A stretch of DNA of 64,000 bases. Origin: Rhodococcus wratislaviensis. GTDB lineage: Bacteria > Actinomycetota > Actinomycetes > Mycobacteriales > Mycobacteriaceae. The position numbers and the translations under genes are program-made. Position 1 is the first letter of the stretch. Every line of letters begins with the position of its first letter. The notes under the pieces were generated by a model, which was not told where the DNA came from, ran no database searches, and saw only the letters and a list, made by a program, of their open reading frames with translations. Where the stretch lies: NCBI RefSeq assembly GCF_900455735.1, contig NZ_UAUI01000022.1:434001-498000 (forward strand), given 5' to 3'. Positions 35,084 to 45,635 of the stretch are shown in pieces.

Positions 35084-37135
35084 GTGGGTGATGATCACAG
35101 CTCGGACTCACCGACTCCCGAATCCCGCGCCCCCTGGGAGCGTCCTCTCGCGGATCCCAGCTACCGAGAAGCCCAGTCGGGACGGCCGCGGCGTCTCCCG
35201 CCGCGGCAGCCACCGCCCGAACGGACCGCACCACCCGAACGGACCGCACCTCCCGAACGGACCGCGCCGCCCGAGCGCCGTGCGCAGGTAGAACGCACCG
35301 AACCGTCCCGCCACGACAGTGGCCGGATCGGCCGCCGGGCCGCGGGTGGACCCACCGAAGCGCTCTCCGTCGCAGACCTGGTGAAGAAGGTTTCCGGGGA
35401 AGAACCGAGCGAGCCGGACGATCCGGACAAGACGGAGATCATTCCCCCGATCGACGAGCGGCAGCCGCCGCCTCCCGGGATTCCGCCGCGGGAGACCCCT
35501 TCCGCGCCTCCGCCGCCGGAGCCGGAGCCCCCGCAGAGCACGCCCGAGCCCGAATGGGTCGCGGATTCCGCCGAGACCACCGCGGTACCGCAGGTGGTCG
35601 GCAACCCGGGCACCACCCGCCTGGCCCTCAGCAAGACCCGTAAACGCAAGCGTCTCCGCGCAGCAGGACGCGCCGTCGTCGCGCTCGTGGCGGTGGTCGC
35701 ACTCGCCGGAACCGGCATCGTCTGGGGTTACCTCCGCTCCACCGAGGGCAAGTTCGACCAGATCGCGGCACTCGACACGGAGTCGACCGACATCGTCGAC
35801 GCCGTCGGGCAGACCGGTGACGAGACCTATCTCATCGTCGGCAGCGACACCCGCGCCGGCGCGAGCGGTGAAGTGGGTGCCGGGACCATCGACGACGCCG
35901 AGGGATCCCGCGCCGACACGGTTATGCTCGTCAACATCCCTGCCGACCGAAGCCGGGTGGTCGCGGTGTCGTTCCCCCGCGACCTCGACGTCGAGCGGCC
36001 CGTCTGCCAAGGCTGGGACAACGCCAGCGGCACCTACACCGAGGAAACCTTTCCCGCCGCCGACGGCGACAAACTCAACGCCACCTACGCACTCGGCGGA
36101 CCGAAGTGCCTGGTGAAGGTGATCCAGAAGATGTCGGGTCTGAAGATCGGTCACTTCGTCGGCATGGACTTCGCCGGCTTCGAGTCGATGGTCAACGAGA
36201 TCGGCGGGGTCAAGGTCTGTACCACCCAGCCGCTCGAGGACGGCGTCCTCGGCACCGTGCTGCCGGAGGCGGGCACCCAGATGCTCGACGGCAAGACCGC
36301 ACTGAACTTCGTCCGCGCCAGACATGTCGAGGCGGAGGGCAACGGCGACTACGGCCGCATCAACCGTCAGCAGAGATTCCTCTCCGCCCTGCTGCGGGGC
36401 GCCCTGTCCAGTCAAGTGCTGCTCAACCCCAGCAAACTGAACGGCTTCATCAACGCGTTCACCCGCGACACGTTCGTCGAGAACATCGACACGAAGTCGC
36501 TGGTCACCCTCGGACGCTCACTGCAGAACGTCGACGCGGGCGCGGTCACGTTCCTGACGGTGCCCACCGCAGGCACCACCGAGTGGGGCAACGAGATTCC
36601 CCGCACCGACGACATCAAGGCCATTTTCCGCGCCATCATCGACGACGAGGCGCTGCCCGGCGAGAAGCGTGCCGAACCCCTGCCCTCCGCCCCCGAACCG
36701 CAGGCAGCGCCGGCACCGTTGTCGGTCCAGGCCGTCGACCCGTCCAGCGTGACCGTGCAGGTGTCGAACGCATCGGGTGAGTCGGGACTGGCCGCGACCG
36801 TGGCCGACTCACTGGCCGCCGAGGGGTTCCAGATCTACAACGTCGGCAACTACACGGGAACCAGCGGCGAGACCGTCGTCCGGTTCTCGCCGGGCCACGA
36901 AGCCGAGGCGGCGACCCTGGCGTCGTCGTTCCCGAGTGCGGTGCTCGAGTCGACCACCGGACTCGGGACGGTCGTCGAGGTCGCACTCGGTTCGAACTTC
37001 TCCGGGACCCTCCAGACACCGAGCCCGATCGACACACCGCTCAGTATGTCGGACGTGCGAATCGGCCAGCCCGAGGACGTGGAAATCCCCGCGGACCTTG
37101 CGGTTGTGAACGCGGGCGACACGTCCTGCGAATGA
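35084..37135 (+). CDS. LytR-CpsA-Psr (LCP) family protein
   Basis: 683 residues from GTG 35084. Residues 1-185 are cytosolic, Pro-rich and low complexity, with tandem PPERTA. A transmembrane helix follows (about 190-212), then the LCP domain (YLIVGSDTRAG, DTVMLVNIPADRSRVVAVSFPRDLDV, VNEIGGVKVC, LNFVRARHVEAEGNGDYGRINRQQRFL) and a C-terminal LytR_C domain (about 545-640). LCP proteins transfer undecaprenyl-linked polymers to peptidoglycan; in mycobacteriales this joins arabinogalactan to the wall. Syntenic with Rv0822c. Confidence 0.92.
   Translation: MGDDHSSDSPTPESRAPWERPLADPSYREAQSGRPRRLPPRQPPPERTAPPERTAPPERTAPPERRAQVERTEPSRHDSGRIGRRAAGGPTEALSVADLVKKVSGEEPSEPDDPDKTEIIPPIDERQPPPPGIPPRETPSAPPPPEPEPPQSTPEPEWVADSAETTAVPQVVGNPGTTRLALSKTRKRKRLRAAGRAVVALVAVVALAGTGIVWGYLRSTEGKFDQIAALDTESTDIVDAVGQTGDETYLIVGSDTRAGASGEVGAGTIDDAEGSRADTVMLVNIPADRSRVVAVSFPRDLDVERPVCQGWDNASGTYTEETFPAADGDKLNATYALGGPKCLVKVIQKMSGLKIGHFVGMDFAGFESMVNEIGGVKVCTTQPLEDGVLGTVLPEAGTQMLDGKTALNFVRARHVEAEGNGDYGRINRQQRFLSALLRGALSSQVLLNPSKLNGFINAFTRDTFVENIDTKSLVTLGRSLQNVDAGAVTFLTVPTAGTTEWGNEIPRTDDIKAIFRAIIDDEALPGEKRAEPLPSAPEPQAAPAPLSVQAVDPSSVTVQVSNASGESGLAATVADSLAAEGFQIYNVGNYTGTSGETVVRFSPGHEAEAATLASSFPSAVLESTTGLGTVVEVALGSNFSGTLQTPSPIDTPLSMSDVRIGQPEDVEIPADLAVVNAGDTSCE
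35216..35269 (+). repeat. three tandem 18-bp repeats in the LCP gene
   Basis: Three consecutive 18-bp units (35216-35233, 35234-35251, 35252-35269; CCCGAACGGACCGCACCA and variants) encode PPERTA repeats, followed by a fourth, diverged copy start at 35270. Units 1 and 2 differ by one base. In-frame, so copy-number change would only lengthen or shorten the cytosolic tail. Confidence 0.85.
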
Positions 37136-37217
37136 GCGCCCGCCGGGTCGCGTCGTTCACTCTGCGTTTACCGTGTGATCGTGACTTGGTTTCCCGTGCA
37201 CCGTAGGCTGTGACCTC

Positions 37218-37916
37218 ATGCGCGTGGCTTACAACGAACAGATGACCGAGCTTGCCGACTTGCTCGGTGAGATGGCGGGGCTTGCGGGGGTCGCCATGGA
37301 GCGAGCCACCCAGTCGCTGCTCCAGGCAGATCTCTCCCTCGCCGAGCAGGTGATCGGCGAGCACGACAAGATCACCGAGCTCAGCACCATCTGCGAGGAG
37401 CGGGCGTTCGCCCTCCTCGCCCTGCAGGCACCGGTCGCCGGCGACCTCCGCTCGGTTGTCAGCGGGATCCAGATCGTCGCCGACATCGACCGCATGGGTG
37501 CGCTGGCTCTCCACGTCGCCAAGATCGCGCGCCGCCGACATCCCAACCACGTGCTTCCCGAAGAGGTCAACGGCTACTTCGCCGAGATGGGACGCATCGC
37601 CGTCTCCATCGGCGCCGCTGCCCGCGAGGTTCTCGAGACGCGCGATCCCGAGCGGGCCGCGCGCCTGCGTGAAGAGGACGAGGCGATGGACGACCTCCAC
37701 CGTCACCTGTTCACCGTGCTCATGGACCGCGAGTGGAAGCACGGCGTGGCCGCGGCGGTCGACGTCACCCTGCTCGGCCGCTTCTACGAGCGGTTCGCCG
37801 ACCACGCCGTCGAGGTGGGCCGCCGGGTGATCTTCCTCGTCACCGGCAAGCTGCCCGACGAGACCCAGACGCCCGCCGTCGACGCCGACACCCTCACCTC
37901 GTACCCCGACCTGTAG
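37218..37916 (+). CDS. phoU: PhoU phosphate signalling protein
   Basis: 232 residues of two PhoU helical repeats, with [41 protein letters not shown] in the first and [24 protein letters not shown] in the second, carrying E/D residues that bind metal clusters. PhoU (PhoY2 in mycobacteria) keeps the Pho sensor off when phosphate is ample. It converges with pstSCAB, as in Rv0821c-Rv0820. TAGGCT 8 nt before the ATG and no Shine-Dalgarno suggest a leaderless start. Confidence 0.93.
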   Translation: MRVAYNEQMTELADLLGEMAGLAGVAMERATQSLLQADLSLAEQVIGEHDKITELSTICEERAFALLALQAPVAGDLRSVVSGIQIVADIDRMGALALHVAKIARRRHPNHVLPEEVNGYFAEMGRIAVSIGAAAREVLETRDPERAARLREEDEAMDDLHRHLFTVLMDREWKHGVAAAVDVTLLGRFYERFADHAVEVGRRVIFLVTGKLPDETQTPAVDADTLTSYPDL

Positions 37917-37940
37917 AACTCCCCCAACACTTTTCGCGCG

Positions 37941-37981
37941 AACGGGACGCTCGTACGGTCAGACCGTACGAGCGTCCCGTT
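37941..37981. terminator. 20-bp hairpin between phoU and pstB
   Basis: AACGGGACGCTCGTACGGTC (37941-37960) and its exact complement (37962-37981) with a one-base centre form a long hairpin after phoU. No T tract follows, but its place between convergent units fits a bidirectional terminator. Confidence 0.75.
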
Positions 37982-38012
37982 CGTTCGCCCGACGTCCGTC
38001 CGCGGACACGAC

Positions 38013-38044
38013 AACGCCCCGACCGCAGATCCGGCCGGGGCGTT
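38013..38044 (-). terminator. terminator downstream of pstB
   Basis: AACGCCCCG (38013-38021) pairs with CGGGGCGTT (38036-38044) around a GC-rich loop, 16 nt after the pstB stop on the minus strand. Confidence 0.65.
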
Positions 38045-38059
38045 CTCGTGTGCGTCGCT

Positions 38060-38836
<777 letters not shown>

Positions 38837-38879
38837 TACCGGCTCCCTACTGATTGGTGTTCGAGATCGAGTGTATGTG

Positions 38880-39788
38880 TCACTTGCTGCGGACCTGTGA
38901 GAAGTGGCCGACGATCTTGGCCAGGACGTTGAGGATGGCGATGAGGAGGATCAATGTCAGCGCCGCGCCCCAGATGCGGTTGGTACCGGCATCGGTCGGG
39001 TTGTTCATCTCGGCGACCATGACGCCGGGCAGCGTGCCCATCTCACCACCGAACAGATTGAAGTTGATGAAGGGCGCGTAACCCACGAGGATCAGCAGCG
39101 GCGCGGTCTCACCCATCACCCGGGCCAGCGCCAGCATGACGCCCGTGATGATGCCGGGCAGTGCCGTGGGCAGCACGATCTTGGCGATCGTCTTCCACTT
39201 CGGAACACCCAGCGCGTACGACGCCTCCCGCAGGTCCTGCGGAACGATGCGGAGCATCTCCTCCGTGCTGCGGACGACGACGGGGACCATCAGCAGCACC
39301 AGGGCGAGCGCCACGGCGAAGCCGGACTTGGGGAAACCGAACGTCGCGATCCACAGGGCGTAGATGAACAGGGCAGCCACGATGGACGGGACACCGCTGA
39401 GGATGTCGACCATGAACGTGGTCAGCTTCGCGAGTCGCGACTTCCGGTCGGCGTACTCGACGAGATAGATCGCGACGAACAGTCCGAGCGGAATGGACAG
39501 CACCGCGCAGACGAGTCCCTGCAGAATCGTGCCGATCAGCGCGTGATAGATGCCGCCGCCCGCCGCGGAGGACGTCAGTCCGCTGAGCGAGTGGGTGAAC
39601 CACGTGGCCGACGTCAGGGCAGGGATTCCCTTGATGACGGCGGTGACCAGGACCCACACCAGTGGGACCAGCGCCACGAGCACTGCCAGCGTCACGAGGA
39701 CGGTGGCGGTGAGGTCGGTGATGCGTCGGCGGACACCGACCCCCTGGAAGGTGGGGGCCTTGACCGGCTTGTCGAGGGTCGCGGTCAT
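38880..39788 (-). CDS. pstA: phosphate ABC importer permease PstA
   Basis: 302 residues with six helices and the MetI-type coupling motif [41 protein letters not shown]. Forms the membrane channel with PstC. Its start is 3 nt after the pstC stop. Confidence 0.95.
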   Translation of the reverse strand: MTATLDKPVKAPTFQGVGVRRRITDLTATVLVTLAVLVALVPLVWVLVTAVIKGIPALTSATWFTHSLSGLTSSAAGGGIYHALIGTILQGLVCAVLSIPLGLFVAIYLVEYADRKSRLAKLTTFMVDILSGVPSIVAALFIYALWIATFGFPKSGFAVALALVLLMVPVVVRSTEEMLRIVPQDLREASYALGVPKWKTIAKIVLPTALPGIITGVMLALARVMGETAPLLILVGYAPFINFNLFGGEMGTLPGVMVAEMNNPTDAGTNRIWGAALTLILLIAILNVLAKIVGHFSQVRSK

Positions 39789-39791
39789 GGG

Positions 39792-40865
39792 TCAGTCCTT
39801 CTTTCCTGCGATCACGGCGCGGGCCGCGGCGTTCACGACGAAGGTGAGCACGAAGAGCACCAGGCCTGCGGCGATGTAGGCGCCGGCCTGAATGTTGTTG
39901 TTGAACTCCGCGTAGCCGAGAGCGATCTTGGAGGCGATGGTGGCGCCGCCGTCGAACAGCGACCATCCGAAGGGCTGCGACGTGGTGCGCAGGATCAGGT
40001 AGAGCGCCATGGTCTCACCGAGGGCGCGACCCAGACCGAGCATCGATCCGCTGATGTAGCCGGACTTGCCGAACGGAATGATCGTGGTCCGCACCACTTC
40101 CCACCGGGTGGCGCCCAGCGCGAGCGCCGCCTCGATCTGGGGCGTCGGCGTCTGCACGAACACCTCGCGAGTGACCGCGGTGATGACGGGAAGGATCATG
40201 ACGGCGAGGACGATGCCCGCGGTGAAGATGGTGCCACCGCCGGTGATGGAACCGCTTCCTGTCGCGAACAGCGGGAACCAGCCGAGCTTTTCGTTGAGCC
40301 ACACGGCAAGCGGCTTGATCGCGGGAGCGAACACCAGCAGACCCCAGAGGCCGTAGACGATCGACGGCACGGCGGCCAGCAGGTCGATGACGTACGCCAG
40401 CGGACGTTTGAGCCAGTTCGGCGAGTACTCGGTGAGGAAGATGGCGATGCCGAGGGCGACGGGCATCGCGAGGATCAGCGCGAACAGCGAGACGAGCACC
40501 GTCACCTGGAACAGGTCGAGCACACCGAACGCCATGGCGTTGATGTTCTGAGTGACCCACTCACTGCTGGTGAGGAAGTTGACCTGGTTCCTGCTCAGTG
40601 CGGGAACTGCGCGCCAGATCAGGAAGATGCCGATCGCGGCGATGAGGATGGAGATGAAGATGGCCGAGGTGGTTGCGAGGGACTTGAAGATCCGGTCCCC
40701 CGGCCTGGCGACGGCCTTGCCGCGGGGTGCACCTGCCGGAGTCGGGGTTTCGGCCTTGGTGGTACTCAACTCGGCCTCCGGGGTGCCGTTCGGACCGCCC
40801 ACCCCGACTCCGCCAGAAGCGGAGCCGGAGGCGCGAGGTGCTGATTCGATGTGCGCTTCACTCAT
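39792..40865 (-). CDS. pstC: phosphate ABC importer permease PstC
   Basis: 357 residues from ATG 40865 (the in-frame ATG at 40904 has no Shine-Dalgarno). A polar 60-residue N-terminal tail precedes six helices with the EAA loop EVFVQTPTPQIEAALALGATRWEVVRTTIIPFGKSGYISG. Conserved MAFGVLDLFQVTVLVSL and AVPSIVYGLWG. Second gene of the pst operon. Confidence 0.94.
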   Translation of the reverse strand: MSEAHIESAPRASGSASGGVGVGGPNGTPEAELSTTKAETPTPAGAPRGKAVARPGDRIFKSLATTSAIFISILIAAIGIFLIWRAVPALSRNQVNFLTSSEWVTQNINAMAFGVLDLFQVTVLVSLFALILAMPVALGIAIFLTEYSPNWLKRPLAYVIDLLAAVPSIVYGLWGLLVFAPAIKPLAVWLNEKLGWFPLFATGSGSITGGGTIFTAGIVLAVMILPVITAVTREVFVQTPTPQIEAALALGATRWEVVRTTIIPFGKSGYISGSMLGLGRALGETMALYLILRTTSQPFGWSLFDGGATIASKIALGYAEFNNNIQAGAYIAAGLVLFVLTFVVNAAARAVIAGKKD

Positions 40866-40932
40866 CTGCGCTCGCAATCTTTCCTGGTCAGAATATCGAG
40901 TCATGGGCGGGTCCGAACGACTAACGGTGCGA

Positions 40933-42051
40933 TCAGCCGATGGCGGCGACCGACGCGTTCAGCTTCTCCTTCATGGAGTCGGGCAGCGGCACGTAGCCCT
41001 GCTCGGCCAGGTTGTCCTGACCCTCGTTGGCTGCGCTGGTCAGGAACGACTTGACCGCCGCGGAGGTGTCGGCGTCGTAGCCCTTCGAGCACACGATCTC
41101 GTAGGTGGCGAGCACCAACGGGTACGCACCCGCTTCCTTGGTACCGAAGATCGAGCCGAGGTCGAGCGTCAGATCGCCCACGCCCTCACCCTTGAACTGT
41201 GCACCCTCGATCGCCTTCGCCGCGGACTCGTCGGTCAGCGCGACCGGGCCGGAGCCGGTGTCGATCTGCGCGGCCGACAGCTTGTTCTGGTCCGCGTAGG
41301 ACTTCTCGACGTAGGTGATCGAACCCGGGGCGGAGGCCACTGCCTGCGCGACACCGGCCGAACCCTTGGCGCCCTCACCGATACCGCCGGTGAAGTCCGA
41401 GCCGGCACCGGTGGTCCACGCGCCGTTGGAGGCGGCCGTGAGGTACTGCTGGAAGTTGTCGGTAGTTCCCGACGAATCCGAGCGGATGATCGCGGTGATG
41501 TCCTGGTCCGGCAGGGTGGCGCCGGGGTTGAGCGCGGCGATGGCCGGGTCGTTCCACTTCTTGATGGTGCCGTTGAAGATCTTGGCGGTCACCTCGCCGT
41601 TCAGCACCAGGTCCTTGACGCCGTCGAGGTTGTAGGCGACGGCGACGGGTCCGAAGACGAGCGGAAGGTTCCAGGCCTCGCCGCCGACGCAACGGGCCTT
41701 GGCCTGCTCGGCCTGCTCGGCCTTGATCGCCGAGTCGGAGCCAGCGAAGTCGATCTGGCTCGCGATGAACTGCGTACGTCCGTCGCCGGAACCGCTGGGG
41801 TTGTACGCCAGGTTGACGGTCTTACCCTTTTCCTGGCAGACGGAGATGTAGGTGGAGACGAACTGGTCCATGGCATTCTTCTGGGCCGAGGAACCGGCCG
41901 AGGAGAGGTTGGCCTTGCCCTCGCACGTCGCGTTGGACGACGCTGCGTCGACGCCGCTCGACGCCGCGTTGTTGTCGCTGCCACACGCGGCCAAGGTCAT
42001 GGCACCCAGGGCCACTGCACCGAGCAGGGCGCCACTGCGCTTGAGATTCAC
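40933..42051 (-). CDS. pstS: phosphate-binding lipoprotein PstS
   Basis: 372 residues with a lipoprotein signal peptide (lipobox LAAC, Cys23). The phosphate-binding loops include NLSSAGSSAQKNAM, IDFAGSDSAIKAEQ, IIRSDSSGTTDNFQQYL and AGSDFTGGIGEGAKGSAGV. High-affinity extracellular phosphate receptor that leads the operon; a PHO box lies about 140 nt upstream. Confidence 0.95.
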   Translation of the reverse strand: MNLKRSGALLGAVALGAMTLAACGSDNNAASSGVDAASSNATCEGKANLSSAGSSAQKNAMDQFVSTYISVCQEKGKTVNLAYNPSGSGDGRTQFIASQIDFAGSDSAIKAEQAEQAKARCVGGEAWNLPLVFGPVAVAYNLDGVKDLVLNGEVTAKIFNGTIKKWNDPAIAALNPGATLPDQDITAIIRSDSSGTTDNFQQYLTAASNGAWTTGAGSDFTGGIGEGAKGSAGVAQAVASAPGSITYVEKSYADQNKLSAAQIDTGSGPVALTDESAAKAIEGAQFKGEGVGDLTLDLGSIFGTKEAGAYPLVLATYEIVCSKGYDADTSAAVKSFLTSAANEGQDNLAEQGYVPLPDSMKEKLNASVAAIG

Positions 42052-42187
42052 CTAGTCCTCCGGAAATACCGTCTCGCCCGCGATCGGGCGGCGACATGAG
42101 GTGCGCTTCGTTGAAATCTGCACCAGGCAACACGGCGCTGCCCACGGAGAAACCTAGGGGTAGCTAATGTCCAGTTGGACCACGATC

Positions 42188-42205
42188 GGTGAACGGAAGG
42201 TGAAC
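42188..42205 (-). promoter_or_regulatory. PHO box upstream of pstS
   Basis: On the minus strand the site reads GTTCACCTTCCGTTCACC: two GTTCACC repeats with a 4-nt spacer (11-nt period), the classic actinobacterial PhoP direct repeat. It predicts phosphate-starvation activation of pstSCAB. Confidence 0.85.
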
Positions 42206-42265
42206 AGACCGAGCATTTGTCCACATTTCCGAGACGAACAACAGGTGCGGAAGTAAAGAAGCCCC

Positions 42266-43183
42266 TCAGGCGCGCGCGTACGCGACGTCGGTGTGGAACC
42301 GCTCGAACCCAAGCCGGTCGTAGGTGTGCAGCGCCGAGGCGTTGTCGCCCTCGACGTAGAGCAGCACCGCACCGAGCCCGCGGTCACGCAGGTAGTGCAG
42401 TCCGGCGAGCGTCAGCAACCGGCCGAGACCACGCCCCTGGGCGTCGGGGCCGATCGCCACCACGTAGACCTCACCGATGGCCGGCTCGTCGCCCTGCTTC
42501 GGATGCACCTTTGTCCAGTGGAATCCGAGCAGTCTCTGCTCGTCCGAAGCGGCGAATGCCATGAACAGCCCGGCCGGATCGAACCAGGCCTCCGCGCGCC
42601 GTTCGGCCATTTCACGTTCGGTCCACGACCCCTGCTCGGGATGCCAGGCGAAGGCGGCAGCGTTGACACGCAGCACCTCGGGATCATCCTCGACTCCGCG
42701 GTACACGCGGAGTGAAATATCTTCCGGTACAACGAGTTCCGGGAGTTCCGCATCGGCGAGCGGACGCCGGAGCTGCAGGAGTTCACGCGCACCGGTCAGC
42801 CCCAGACGCTGCGCCACCGCCTGCGCCGCAGGCAGGTTGCCGTGCGCCCACACCCTCGTGTCCGGACCACCCTCGGACAGGACCTCGGTGACCAGCCTGC
42901 CTCCGATTCCGCGGCCGCGCGCCGCGGGGTCGACGGCGAGTTCGGCCATCGCGGGATGATCCCCGTGACCCGGCTGCAGCTGCGCGTACCCGACGATCCG
43001 ATCGGCGTCGGTCTCGACGAGATGACGGACACCGTCGCTCCCGGCGCCGGACACGGCGTGCACACCCTGCTCCGACACCGGCGCGGTTCCGTCCGCTGCC
43101 GTCGCGCGTTCGAGCAGGGCGGACACGTCCGCGGCCTGCTTGCCGTCGAGTCGATCAGTCCAGGACTGCACGGAGGCACTCAC
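42266..43183 (-). CDS. mshD: mycothiol synthase MshD
   Basis: 305 residues made of two GNAT acetyltransferase domains; the acetyl-CoA loop of the active C-terminal domain is GPDAQGRGLGRLLT and of the N-terminal domain DPAARGRGIGGRLVT. Acetylates Cys-GlcN-Ins in the last step of mycothiol synthesis. GTG 43183 immediately follows the glnR stop, so both are one transcript, as Rv0818-Rv0819. Confidence 0.95.
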   Translation of the reverse strand: MSASVQSWTDRLDGKQAADVSALLERATAADGTAPVSEQGVHAVSGAGSDGVRHLVETDADRIVGYAQLQPGHGDHPAMAELAVDPAARGRGIGGRLVTEVLSEGGPDTRVWAHGNLPAAQAVAQRLGLTGARELLQLRRPLADAELPELVVPEDISLRVYRGVEDDPEVLRVNAAAFAWHPEQGSWTEREMAERRAEAWFDPAGLFMAFAASDEQRLLGFHWTKVHPKQGDEPAIGEVYVVAIGPDAQGRGLGRLLTLAGLHYLRDRGLGAVLLYVEGDNASALHTYDRLGFERFHTDVAYARA

Positions 43184-43939
43184 TCAGATCGCCGGCCCTT
43201 CCGCGGATTCGAAGTCCGCGTCGTCCGCGTCGAGGTCGTCGACGGGCGGCACCGGCGCACCCGACTTGCTGCGGGTGGGACGGACGGCCTTGTAACCGAC
43301 GTTGCGGACTGTACCGATCAAGGATTCGTACTCGCTGCCCAGCTTGGCGCGCAGACGACGCACGTGGACGTCGACCGTGCGGGTGCCACCGAAGAAGTCG
43401 TAACCCCACACCTCCTGCAGCAACTGCGCGCGGGTGAAGACGCGACCCGCGTGCTGTGCCAGGTACTTGAGGAGTTCGAACTCCTTGTAGGTGAGGTCGA
43501 GGGGACGGCCGCGCAGACGAGCCGTGTACGTGCCCTCGTCGATGACCAGTTCGCCCAGCGTGATCTTGCCGGACGCCTCCGGGCTGGCGACGCCGCCGGT
43601 GCGTCCGACCAGCAGCCGGAGGCGGGCGTCCACCTCGGCCGGTCCGGTGCCGGGGAGCAGGATGTCGTCGAGGCCCCAGTCGGAATTGACCGCCACCAGG
43701 CCACCCTCGGTGAGCACCGCCACCACCGGAACCGCGGAACCCGTGCTGCCCAGCAGCCTGCAGAGGCCGCGAGCCGCCGCGAGATCGGTGCGCGCATCCA
43801 CCAGGGCGATGTCGGCGGAGCTCGCTTCCAGGAGAGAGGACACCTCCGTCGGGGCAGGCCGCACCGAATGCGCCAGCAGGGCGAGGGCAGGCAGCACTGC
43901 CTCGGGGTTGGGGTCGGAGGTAAGAAGCAGTAGCTCCAC
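43184..43939 (-). CDS. glnR: GlnR-type orphan response regulator
   Basis: 251 residues from GTG 43939, preceded by GGGAGG; an in-frame ATG at 43951 contains that site and is less likely. The receiver domain lacks a sensor-kinase partner gene nearby, and the C-terminal OmpR-type winged helix has [59 protein letters not shown], nearly as in mycobacterial GlnR. Global activator of nitrogen assimilation. Corresponds to Rv0818. Confidence 0.94.
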   Translation of the reverse strand: MELLLLTSDPNPEAVLPALALLAHSVRPAPTEVSSLLEASSADIALVDARTDLAAARGLCRLLGSTGSAVPVVAVLTEGGLVAVNSDWGLDDILLPGTGPAEVDARLRLLVGRTGGVASPEASGKITLGELVIDEGTYTARLRGRPLDLTYKEFELLKYLAQHAGRVFTRAQLLQEVWGYDFFGGTRTVDVHVRRLRAKLGSEYESLIGTVRNVGYKAVRPTRSKSGAPVPPVDDLDADDADFESAEGPAI

Positions 43940-44145
43940 ACAGCCTCCCATCTCGTCGCCGTCGTACCCGGCCGGCCGACGGATCGTTCATCCGCCGGTC
44001 CAGGTAGATCGACACTGAAGGTATCGACACTTTTGTCGGTGACAGAGTAGCGCGCCGCCGTCGGCGTCCGTTGCACCGAACCCCCGGCAACCGGCGCGGA
44101 GGTTGCACCGACACTCCCCCGGCCGGTGTCCGTCACAATGGGGCC

Positions 44146-44925
44146 GTGCGGAAACTCATCATCGGAATCGTCTTCCTCGTGGCTCTCGGTCTCGTCGTCG
44201 ACTTCGGTTCGGCGGCCTACGCGGAGTACCGGGTGTCGCGGGAACTGCGGGCAGGCGCGTCCCTCACAGCGGATCCCGAGGTGACCGTTCACGGCTTTCC
44301 GTTCCTCACTCAGGCGTGGGACGGCAAGTACGAGAACATCGAGATCCGCGCCCAGGGAGTACAGAGTGACGTGGTGGGCGAGGTGACGATCGAGTCCACC
44401 CTCCTGGGTGTCTCCGCGCCGCTGTCCGACCTCGTCGACGGCTCCGTGAAGACCCTTCCGGTCGATCACCTCTCCGGCCGCATGCTCATCGACGCCACCG
44501 ACCTGGGACGCTTCCTCGACATCCCCGACCTGCAGGTTTCGGCCCCGCCAGCCAGCAAGTCGGACGGCACCGGCGGTTCCGGCGGCTCGGGGATGCCGAC
44601 CGCGGGCGGCGTCGTCCTCACCGGCACCGTCCCCGTCGGGCCCATCGAGACCACCGTCAGCGTGCAGGCCGACCTGGTCCTCGACGGTGGTCAGGTGAAG
44701 ATCGTCGCCAGCGACTTCTACTTCGGGCCCGAGGGCCACGCCGACTTCACCATCCCCGAACCCCTCGCTCCCGCGATCCTCGGCCTCTTCACCCGGACGA
44801 TCGACCCCAGAGAACTCCCGTTCGGCGTCCAGCCGACCGAGGTCTACGCGGAAGGCTCGCAGATCGTCATCGAGGGCGTCGGCAACAACGTCACGATCGA
44901 CCTGAACGAACTACAGAGCCGATGA
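44146..44925 (+). CDS. lmeA: LmeA-like DUF2993 protein
   Basis: 259 residues from GTG 44146. An N-terminal hydrophobic segment (about 5-22) is a signal or anchor; the rest is the DUF2993 beta-rich lipid-binding-like domain with TVHGFPFLTQAWDGKYENIEI. In mycobacteria LmeA (Rv0817c) acts in the periplasm on lipomannan mannan elongation. Upstream and divergent to glnR; ATGA-overlaps the thioredoxin gene. Confidence 0.88.
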   Translation: MRKLIIGIVFLVALGLVVDFGSAAYAEYRVSRELRAGASLTADPEVTVHGFPFLTQAWDGKYENIEIRAQGVQSDVVGEVTIESTLLGVSAPLSDLVDGSVKTLPVDHLSGRMLIDATDLGRFLDIPDLQVSAPPASKSDGTGGSGGSGMPTAGGVVLTGTVPVGPIETTVSVQADLVLDGGQVKIVASDFYFGPEGHADFTIPEPLAPAILGLFTRTIDPRELPFGVQPTEVYAEGSQIVIEGVGNNVTIDLNELQSR

Positions 44926-45398
44926 CCGGAATCACACTGTTACTGATCGCACTGTTCGCCGCCGTCGTGTTCGGGCTCGTCTGGCAGCGCCGCCAGGGAG
45001 CGGTCCGGAGCACCGGCGAGACGACCGCAGTGGTGACCGACCAGCGACGGCTGCTCCTCGAGGCGGCCGGCATCGGGCCGCAGTCGCCCGAACACCCTCG
45101 GCGGGCCACCGTCCTCCACTTCTCCGCCGACTGGTGCGGCCCCTGCGCGGCGGTGCGCAGAGTGGTCGGACAGGTCGTCGCCGACCTCGCCGGCGAACCG
45201 GAACCGCCCGTCGAAGTGGAGGTCGACATCGACGAGTATCCCGCTCTCGCCAAGGAACTCGGCGTTCTGTCGTTGCCGACGACGTTCATTCTCGACGCCG
45301 ACCTGCAGCAACGCTTCCGGGTGTCCGGAGTGCCCGCCGCGACCGACCTGCGGGCCGCTCTCGGACCCCTCACCCGGCCCCCGGCTTCAAATTCCTGA
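44922..45398 (+). CDS. thiX: membrane-anchored thioredoxin-like protein (ThiX)
   Basis: 158 residues with a hydrophobic N-terminus (2-18), then a thioredoxin fold with WCGPC (C72, C75), the cis-Pro in LPTTF and a strand LHFSADW. Corresponds to Rv0816c. It overlaps lmeA by ATGA and is followed, 22 nt later, by the leader of the sulfur operon; a redox partner for the DUF4395 CxxC protein is plausible but unproven. Confidence 0.88.
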   Translation: MTGITLLLIALFAAVVFGLVWQRRQGAVRSTGETTAVVTDQRRLLLEAAGIGPQSPEHPRRATVLHFSADWCGPCAAVRRVVGQVVADLAGEPEPPVEVEVDIDEYPALAKELGVLSLPTTFILDADLQQRFRVSGVPAATDLRAALGPLTRPPASNS

Positions 45399-45407
45399 AG
45401 AACCGGG

Positions 45408-45413
45408 TAAACT
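45408..45413 (+). promoter_or_regulatory. -10 element of the sulfur operon, leaderless start
   Basis: TAAACT, 7 nt before the GTG at 45421, is well placed for transcription to begin on the GTG itself. A weak -35 may be TCAAAT about 17 nt upstream. Confidence 0.6.
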
Positions 45414-45420
45414 CGTCGTC

Positions 45421-45507
45421 GTGCAATCCAGCCACGAGCTCATGCTCACCCGTCGCCGCACAGTTGACCTGTGCCGCCTCGGGGCTTGTTGCTGTACCTG
45501 TTGCTGA
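45421..45507 (+). CDS. leaderless Cys-rich leader peptide (cysteine attenuator)
   Basis: 28 codons from GTG 45421, ending with a run of cysteines: C-terminus GACCCTCC then TGA, with the preceding RRRTVDLCR motif seen in actinobacterial cysteine leader peptides. In mycobacteria a leaderless polycysteine ORF at the same place upstream of the sulfurtransferase genes senses Cys-tRNA supply: slow translation of the Cys codons at low cysteine opens the downstream operon. The same role is inferred. Downstream, a GACGACG/CGTCGTC stem at about 45570-45592 could be part of the switch. Confidence 0.85.
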   Translation: MQSSHELMLTRRRTVDLCRLGACCCTCC

Positions 45508-45635
45508 TCACCAGGGCTGTCGCTTTCTGCTGACACCGCGGACTCCGCGCACGTGATCGAAATCCCGATGACGACGTCTTCCGTCGTCGTTCGGCGCCAG
45601 GCAAGCATTCAGGACTCACCGCAGGAGCACTTCTC

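Noticed and set aside
35216-35269. Tandem 18-bp units considered as a CRISPR-like array
   Set aside because: Units are contiguous, in frame and lack spacers; they encode PPERTA repeats.
38904-40844. 646-codon plus-strand frame opposite pstA and pstC
   Set aside because: Antisense shadow with charged low-complexity content; pstA and pstC motifs are clear on the minus strand.
43318-44739. 473-codon minus-strand frame across the glnR-lmeA gap
   Set aside because: It is out of frame with glnR, antisense to lmeA and lacks any domain.
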